DNA from: M3 sp045133615
GTDB lineage: Bacteria; Bacteroidota; Bacteroidia; Bacteroidales; Muribaculaceae
Direction: 5' to 3'
NCBI GenBank assembly: GCA_045133615.1
Contig: JBGUUQ010000060.1
Location: 1 to 7,851 of the forward strand
DNA: 7,851 bases
The translations under genes and the position numbers were made by a program. This document shows, piece by piece, positions 4,455-7,851 of this stretch. Within the stretch, counting starts at the first letter, position 1, and each line of letters starts with the position of its first letter. Below the pieces are notes generated by a model. It was not told where the DNA came from and did not search any database. It saw nothing but the letters and a program-made list of their open reading frames with translations.

Positions 4455-5009
4455 ATGCCAAACTGGATTAAAAACAGAGTGCTTATAAATGGCACTGAGG
4501 CGCAAGTCAAGCAAGTGCTTGATGCGCTTAAAAGCGACAAATCGGACGTGGATTTTAACCGCATTATCCCTATGCCGGAAAGCCTGACCGATGCAATATG
4601 TGGTAGCCCACTAAGCAGCGAACAAACAACACTGCAAAAAGAAAATATACAAAAGTACGGTTATCCTACGTGGTATGAATTTTGCATCAACAAATGGGGA
4701 TGCAAATGGAACGCAAGCGAGGTTAATGTACATGGCAACATTATGGAGTTTAAAACTCCGTGGTCGATGCCTGACGGTATCGCAGAGAAGTTATCCGAGA
4801 TATTCCCCGAAGTCACCCTTGAATGGATGTATGCCGACGAGAACACCGGGTATAACGTGGGCGAGGAACACTATAAGGCAGGTGATGTCGTACTATCCAT
4901 AGACGTTGAAGAAGGCTCACGCGAAGCATACGAATTAGCATTTGAACTATGGCCCGAATACCGAGAATACTACATGTTAGTTGACGGAGAATACGAACCG
5001 AAAGGCTAA
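4455..5009 (+). CDS. Api92/YubB-like ferredoxin-fold protein (DUF1281 type)
   Basis: A 184-aa protein matching the Api92-like family (YubB/DUF1281, C-terminal ferredoxin-like domain). The diagnostic phrases are the N-terminal MPNWIKNRVLINGT, DFNRIIPMP (33-41), WYEFCINKWGCKWNA (73-87), FKTPWSMP (99-106) followed by a helix (DGIAEKLSEIFPEV), and EWMYADENTGYNVGE (123-137). Family members occur on phages such as APSE and in leading regions of conjugative plasmids, and their molecular function is not established. It is cytoplasmic, with no signal or membrane segments. The ATG follows a hairpin and a leader that shares 13 nt with the leader of the next gene. Length and motif order look complete. 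Confidence 0.9.
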   Translation: MPNWIKNRVLINGTEAQVKQVLDALKSDKSDVDFNRIIPMPESLTDAICGSPLSSEQTTLQKENIQKYGYPTWYEFCINKWGCKWNASEVNVHGNIMEFKTPWSMPDGIAEKLSEIFPEVTLEWMYADENTGYNVGEEHYKAGDVVLSIDVEEGSREAYELAFELWPEYREYYMLVDGEYEPKG

Positions 5010-5025
5010 ACAATCTCAAAAACAC

Positions 5026-5043
5026 AGATGGCTTCGGCCATCT
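5026..5043 (+). promoter_or_regulatory. UUCG-tetraloop hairpin before gene at 5067
   Basis: Perfect 7-bp stem AGATGGC/GCCATCT with a C(UUCG)G loop. The 23-nt leader begins with CACAACCAATTAA, shared with the previous gene's leader. Confidence 0.8.
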
Positions 5044-5066
5044 TCACAACCAATTAAATAACGACA

Positions 5067-5363
5067 ATGACTAAACAAGAATTTGAATCAACAAAAGTAT
5101 GGTTGGAGAAAATAACCAATATATCTTTTGATGGCAAAGACGCTGACGGCGACAATGAGGCCGTATTCGTAGACAATAAAGCTTTTTTCTGCAAGTCACT
5201 TGAAAACGGTGCTGAAATATCGCTTGTATTCAGCGATGATGATTGTTACCTAATTCTGACAGATTACTCCCGTGACTACAACGAAATGGAGTTATATAAG
5301 ACAGATGACAGAAATGCGCACCAATGCGCAGACGTATTCCGACACATATACCACCACAACTGA
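5067..5363 (+). CDS. Small acidic hypothetical protein, 98 aa
   Basis: A 98-aa protein that I do not recognise. An N-terminal helix (TKQEFESTKVWLEKI) is followed by an acidic, strand-rich core (FDGKDADGDNEAVFVDNKAFFCKSLENGAEISLVFSDDDCYLILTDYS) and a C-terminal helix with several His (NAHQCADVFRHIYHHN). The His-rich end could bind metal, which is speculative. It ends TGA A ATG, so the next gene starts one base later with no hairpin between them. The two proteins are therefore probably made from one message in linked amounts and may act together. The start follows a UUCG hairpin and standard leader. Confidence 0.85.
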   Translation: MTKQEFESTKVWLEKITNISFDGKDADGDNEAVFVDNKAFFCKSLENGAEISLVFSDDDCYLILTDYSRDYNEMELYKTDDRNAHQCADVFRHIYHHN

Positions 5364-5364
5364 A

Positions 5365-5676
5365 ATGAATATCTACCTTAAACAAATGATGGAATACACC
5401 GCACGCGAATATGAAAACGCGATGTGGCATGCGGCAGAAGCTGCCCGATGGTTTATACAGGACTACATGTGTTCCGTAGATGAAGTCAACATCGACACGA
5501 ATAAAGACCAAATCTATGTAGGCGACAATGTAGTTGAGTCTGTATGGATGAAGGACAAAAAACGTGTTACTCTTCAGGTATTCAACGAAAATAATGGATA
5601 CTACATACACATCGACATGGACGATGTATGCGGCGTAGAACTTATCGACCTTGCAAAATACATCGCAGAGCTATAA
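5365..5676 (+). CDS. Hypothetical protein coupled to the gene before it
   Basis: A 103-aa protein that I do not recognise. An N-terminal helical region rich in Ala, Glu and aromatics (IYLKQMMEYTAREYENAMWHAAEAARWFIQDYM, about 3-35) is followed by a strand-rich acidic half (KDQIYVGDNVVESVWMKDKKRVTLQVFNENNGYYIHIDMDDV) and a final helix (LIDLAKYIAEL). The frame is open back to an ATG at 5272, which would overlap the previous gene by about 90 nt. The ATG at 5365, one base after the upstream TGA, is preferred because it explains the missing hairpin and leader through translational coupling. Function unknown. Confidence 0.82.
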   Translation: MNIYLKQMMEYTAREYENAMWHAAEAARWFIQDYMCSVDEVNIDTNKDQIYVGDNVVESVWMKDKKRVTLQVFNENNGYYIHIDMDDVCGVELIDLAKYIAEL

Positions 5677-5679
5677 TAT

Positions 5680-5697
5680 GGGAGGCTTCGGCCTCTC
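5680..5697 (+). promoter_or_regulatory. UUCG-tetraloop hairpin before gene at 5726
   Basis: 7-bp stem GGGAGGC/GCCTCTC (one G-U pair) with a C(UUCG)G loop, 3 nt after the stop. The leader is 28 nt. Confidence 0.8.
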
Positions 5698-5725
5698 TCA
5701 ATAAATCACTTATAACATAACAGAT

Positions 5726-5974
5726 ATGATTTACACAGTAATTGTAATTAAGAATGGACGGCTCTCAAAAATGGAGCATTACCGCACCTTTGCCAACGCT
5801 TATGAGTCCGTAGGCTATCACATGCGAAAACTTCGTTTACAATACGACAAAGATGACGAACTCGGCGATAATGATGACGAATACGAGGACATGGCCGAAT
5901 CTGAATATGGCGTAATGCAATTCGACAACGGCGACGTTCTACTAATCTTAGACAGCGGCATCATTAACGACTAA
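5726..5974 (+). CDS. Small acidic hypothetical protein, 82 aa
   Basis: An 82-aa protein that I do not recognise. It opens with a strand (MIYTVIVIKNGRLSK) and a helix (FANAYESVGYHMRKLRLQY). A highly acidic segment (DKDDELGDNDDEYEDMAESE, about 41-60) follows, then two short strands (GVMQFDNGDVLLILDSG). The strand-helix-acidic-strand order suggests a small alpha/beta fold with an acidic loop. No signal or membrane segment is present. Boundaries are supported by a UUCG hairpin and leader upstream and another hairpin about 15 nt after the stop. Function unknown. Confidence 0.84.
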   Translation: MIYTVIVIKNGRLSKMEHYRTFANAYESVGYHMRKLRLQYDKDDELGDNDDEYEDMAESEYGVMQFDNGDVLLILDSGIIND

Positions 5975-5988
5975 GTTCCGTAATAAAC

Positions 5989-6005
5989 AGGGGGCTATGC
6001 CCTCT
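5989..6005 (+). promoter_or_regulatory. Intergenic hairpin before gene at 6030
   Basis: 7-bp stem AGGGGGC/GCCCTCT (one G-U pair) with loop TAT and a 24-nt leader. It is preceded by TAATAAACAG, which resembles the ribozyme linker but has no P1 or pseudoknot around it. Confidence 0.74.
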
Positions 6006-6029
6006 ACAAATCACCAAAACATTAACAAT

Positions 6030-7244
6030 ATGGAAAGAAAACAAGTCAACGGCGTTACGATACTCGGTAACGCTGATTCGTGGCAGTTATTCTCCAAGAG
6101 TGGAGGGATGCAACGAAATGTGCGAGTCCACATCGCAAAGGGCGTTGTAATATACGCAGTAGGTTACGCATGTAACACCGATAAATTTGTTGTTTACAAT
6201 GACAACATGGACGCTGTGCGAATCTTCACGGGTGACAACCCCGAAGAAGTCAGCGAGTACGAATACGGCGAGGATGGCGGCGGCTTCAATGGCTATTTCT
6301 TAAAGGTCGATGGCTGCGCCCGCCCAATCAGTGAACAATTCGGTATCGGCACTTACTACGACGAAAGCGGCGAGATTATCTCTGACGAGATAATCGAGAA
6401 ATCGCTGGCCCATGCAAATGCCGTAGCAGCAAAGCAGGCAGAATGGGAGAAAGCTCGTGACGACGAATTTAAGCGCAAGGAGGATGAAGTCCGTAAAAAA
6501 TACGGCGCAATCATCCCCGAGATAAGCGAAAGTGGTCACAGCGCAGACTACGACAAGCGCACAAAAGCGAATATAATGGCGTTATTAAAGCACACATTCC
6601 CCGGCGTTAAATTCACGGCAAGAATGACGTGGAGCGGGCGTCCGTGGTGTGGATATACGCTTTCATGGACTAACGGCCCATCCGTGTATGAGGTCGAACA
6701 AATAACCGAACTGTTTGAACTGACCTGCGAGCGCGACCGATATAACGATGATATATGGGAGTATGAAAAAACCGCTTTTACATCCGTATTCGGCGGCGTT
6801 CAAGATATAAGCTGCGAGCGTAAGCTATCTGTCGAGTTCCTTGCCAAGTGCCAAAACGAAGCCGAAGAGCTTGCACAGGGTGATGGCTGGCGGCTTGCCG
6901 ATGCGATTAATGCCGAGGTAGGCGACTATATCATCGGCCACGGCTCATGGAGAATCGAGAAGAAAGAATACTGGGGGACGTTGCTTTCCGAGTACCGCAG
7001 CGACTACGTAAAGCCCGATCCAAAGACCACAAAAGCACCGAAGGCAAAAGCCGAAGCGGTAGATGCGGAGGTTGAAATCGTAGACTATTCCGAGAAGGCC
7101 ATTGCAGTTATCGGCAACACATCCGCAATAAAGGAAGTGTTAAAGAAACTCGGAGGACGATTCAACCCAAAGCTCAAATGCGGCGCGGGCTGGATATTCA
7201 GCAAGCGCAAAGAGTCTGAATTAAGGGCCGCGCTCGCAATATAA
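6030..7244 (+). CDS. LPD29-like domain protein with C-terminal GGRFN/GWIF module
   Basis: A 404-aa multidomain protein. Residues 1-110 form a strand-rich domain of unknown type (VTILGNADSWQLFSKSGG..., FVVYNDNMDAVRIF). Residues 130-158 are a charged, probably coiled helix (AKQAEWEKARDDEFKRKEDEV). Residues about 177-270 resemble the large-polyvalent-protein-associated domain LPD29: LLKHTFPGVKFTARM, LSWTNGPSVYEVEQI, RYNDD and FGGVQDISCERKLS. A Lys/Ala/Pro-rich linker (328-346) leads to a C-terminal module at 353-404, AIAVIGNTSAIKEVLKKLGG then RFNP and CGAGWIFSKRK. I recall the same module on other mobile-element and viral proteins. LPD domains accompany polyvalent proteins thought to be delivered or expressed early with incoming phage or plasmid DNA. 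The ATG at 5997 lies in the hairpin, so 6030 is preferred. Confidence 0.88.
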   Translation: MERKQVNGVTILGNADSWQLFSKSGGMQRNVRVHIAKGVVIYAVGYACNTDKFVVYNDNMDAVRIFTGDNPEEVSEYEYGEDGGGFNGYFLKVDGCARPISEQFGIGTYYDESGEIISDEIIEKSLAHANAVAAKQAEWEKARDDEFKRKEDEVRKKYGAIIPEISESGHSADYDKRTKANIMALLKHTFPGVKFTARMTWSGRPWCGYTLSWTNGPSVYEVEQITELFELTCERDRYNDDIWEYEKTAFTSVFGGVQDISCERKLSVEFLAKCQNEAEELAQGDGWRLADAINAEVGDYIIGHGSWRIEKKEYWGTLLSEYRSDYVKPDPKTTKAPKAKAEAVDAEVEIVDYSEKAIAVIGNTSAIKEVLKKLGGRFNPKLKCGAGWIFSKRKESELRAALAI

Positions 7245-7247
7245 TAT

Positions 7248-7270
7248 GGGAGGCGCAATGTGCGCCTCTC
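7248..7270 (+). promoter_or_regulatory. Long hairpin before gene at 7292
   Basis: 10-bp stem (7248-7257 with 7261-7270, one G-U pair) and a 3-nt loop, the longest plain hairpin here. The 21-nt leader is the shortest. It shares the GGGAGGC opening of hairpin 5680-5697. Confidence 0.8.
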
Positions 7271-7291
7271 TCGAACTAAACATCAATAAAC

Positions 7292-7510
7292 ATGAAAGTT
7301 AAGCACTTAATTGCAGCGTTGAAACGCATCGACCCAGAATCAAACATCGGGCTTATCAATACCAACTATGGAAGTTGGATGGAGTACGACTTATCACCAA
7401 TAATTAAAATTACAAAATACGGCCCACATCTTATAATTCACGCACATAATCAAGTCGGTTATTTCGATAGGGATTGTGTAATTGGCGACGAACCCATACC
7501 CCAAGATTAA
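7292..7510 (+). CDS. Small hypothetical protein, 72 aa
   Basis: A 72-aa protein. The N-terminus MKVKHLIAALKRIDPESNIGL resembles the helix-loop start (MKVKELI..LKKLDPD..V) seen in many small phage and element proteins of unknown function. The rest is strand-rich (WMEYDLSPIIKITKYGPHLIIHAHNQVGYFD) and ends in an acidic tail (DEPIPQD). I know of no assigned role. No signal or membrane segment is present. The boundaries are set by the long hairpin and a 21-nt leader upstream, and by a UUCG-type hairpin about 10 nt after the stop. Confidence 0.85.
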   Translation: MKVKHLIAALKRIDPESNIGLINTNYGSWMEYDLSPIIKITKYGPHLIIHAHNQVGYFDRDCVIGDEPIPQD

Positions 7511-7520
7511 TCTTTACAAA

Positions 7521-7539
7521 AGGTGGCTTTCGGCCACCT
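7521..7539 (+). promoter_or_regulatory. Intergenic hairpin before gene at 7570
   Basis: Perfect 7-bp stem AGGTGGC/GCCACCT with loop TTTCG, a one-base expansion of the UUCG loops seen elsewhere. The leader is 30 nt. Confidence 0.78.
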
Positions 7540-7569
7540 GCGACTAACAATAACTAAAAGCAAAAGAAT

Positions 7570-7851
7570 ATGAACACCGAAAACAAAGATTTACGCGAGT
7601 GGGTTGCAAGCTGCGACCCCCAAACAACCGCCGGACTCGCCGGAAAGCGCGCCTTTTACGCTATCCGGTTAGACATGACCAAAACGTCGGCGTCTCTCAA
7701 ATATGACGTAATAGGCGCCGTGGCACTCGTAAACAATCATTATTATCTAACTATCCGCGTCGAGTATGAAAGTTTTGGCCGGCCAGTAACAAAAGAATAC
7801 ACCGTAATGGCCGACGGCTCGGAAAAGCCGAAAAAGTTTGACGCCCAAATT
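7570..7851 (+). CDS. Hypothetical protein, partial at right edge
   Basis: An open frame of 94 codons with no stop before the window ends, so the C-terminus is missing. It starts MNTENKDLREWVASCDPQTTAGLAGKRAFYAIRL and continues with strand-rich sequence (LKYDVIGAVALVNNHYYLTIRVEYESFGRPVTKEYTVMAD). The part seen looks like a soluble alpha/beta protein with no signal peptide or membrane helix, and I do not recognise it. The start is supported by the usual hairpin and a 30-nt A/C-rich leader, the same grammar as all upstream units. Its base composition (more GCC, GGC and CCG codons) looks slightly more GC-rich than the preceding gene, similar to the first two genes of the window. Confidence 0.82.
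   Translation, partial: MNTENKDLREWVASCDPQTTAGLAGKRAFYAIRLDMTKTSASLKYDVIGAVALVNNHYYLTIRVEYESFGRPVTKEYTVMADGSEKPKKFDAQI

Noticed and set aside
5272..5364. Extension of the coupled gene to ATG 5272
   Set aside because: It would overlap the previous gene by about 90 nt; the ATG one base after the stop is simpler and explains the absent hairpin.
5230..5610. 126-codon ORF on the minus strand
   Set aside because: It lies wholly opposite two good + strand genes, has no leader or hairpin, and its His/Phe/Val-rich composition looks like antisense shadow. The other minus-strand ORFs are rejected on the same grounds.
5981..6005. Third pistol ribozyme, suggested by TAATAAACAG before hairpin 5989
   Set aside because: There is no P1 hairpin upstream, no pseudoknot partner and no GCGT; only the linker-like string matches.
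948..7539. Intergenic hairpins as rho-independent terminators
   Set aside because: Nearly all lack a U-tract and are followed at once by the A/C-rich leader of the next gene; termination at every gene would need a promoter in each 20-30 nt gap, and none is visible.

Overview
The window looks like the accessory-gene region of a mobile element (phage, phage-plasmid, or plasmid/ICE) from a Bacteroidales gut bacterium. The lineage call rests on three things: start codons preceded by A/C-rich leaders with no Shine-Dalgarno, small ORFans and element-type families (stand-alone RadC/JAB, Api92/YubB-like, LPD29), and pistol-type ribozymes, a class known from Bacteroidales such as Alistipes. I cannot tell phage from plasmid or ICE: no capsid, tail, relaxase, integrase or replication gene is visible.

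Layout: I support 19 genes, all on the + strand. Seventeen follow one grammar: stop codon, compact RNA structure, 21-33 nt A/C-rich leader, ATG. At 15 junctions the structure is a single hairpin, usually with a UNCG or GNRA tetraloop and never with a U-tract. At the first two junctions (2-69 and 439-511) the same slot holds a complete pistol-type self-cleaving ribozyme. The two copies have different stem and pseudoknot sequences but keep the pairing, which is strong covariation. The other two genes (a 24-codon ORF at 1375 and the gene at 5365) start 1-3 nt after the previous stop with no hairpin, so they look translationally coupled.

Regions: 1-943 is two hypothetical genes, each preceded by a ribozyme. 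994-2005 holds very acidic small proteins, a 24-aa microORF and a small membrane protein. 2053-2493 is a RadC-like JAB/MPN protein with an intact JAMM motif. 2547-4388 holds five uncharacterised proteins, including a 48-aa one with an SPREWDN...HRR motif. 4387-4408 is a near-perfect palindrome whose 16-bp core matches the chromosomal ParB-binding parS consensus. 4455-5009 is an Api92/YubB-like ferredoxin-fold protein. 5067-5974 holds three more hypotheticals. 6030-7244 is a 404-aa protein with an LPD29-like domain and a C-terminal GGRFN...GWIF module. 7292-7510 is a small hypothetical, and a gene starting at 7570 runs off the right edge.

Working model (inference): one long polycistronic transcript is divided into nearly monocistronic messages by ribozymes and hairpins. 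It encodes small element-encoded helper or anti-host proteins, and the parS site may connect the element to a ParB segregation system. Every gap between genes is short and is accounted for by a hairpin, ribozyme, parS or leader. I saw no tRNA, rRNA, CRISPR array, insertion sequence or convincing Bacteroides promoter.
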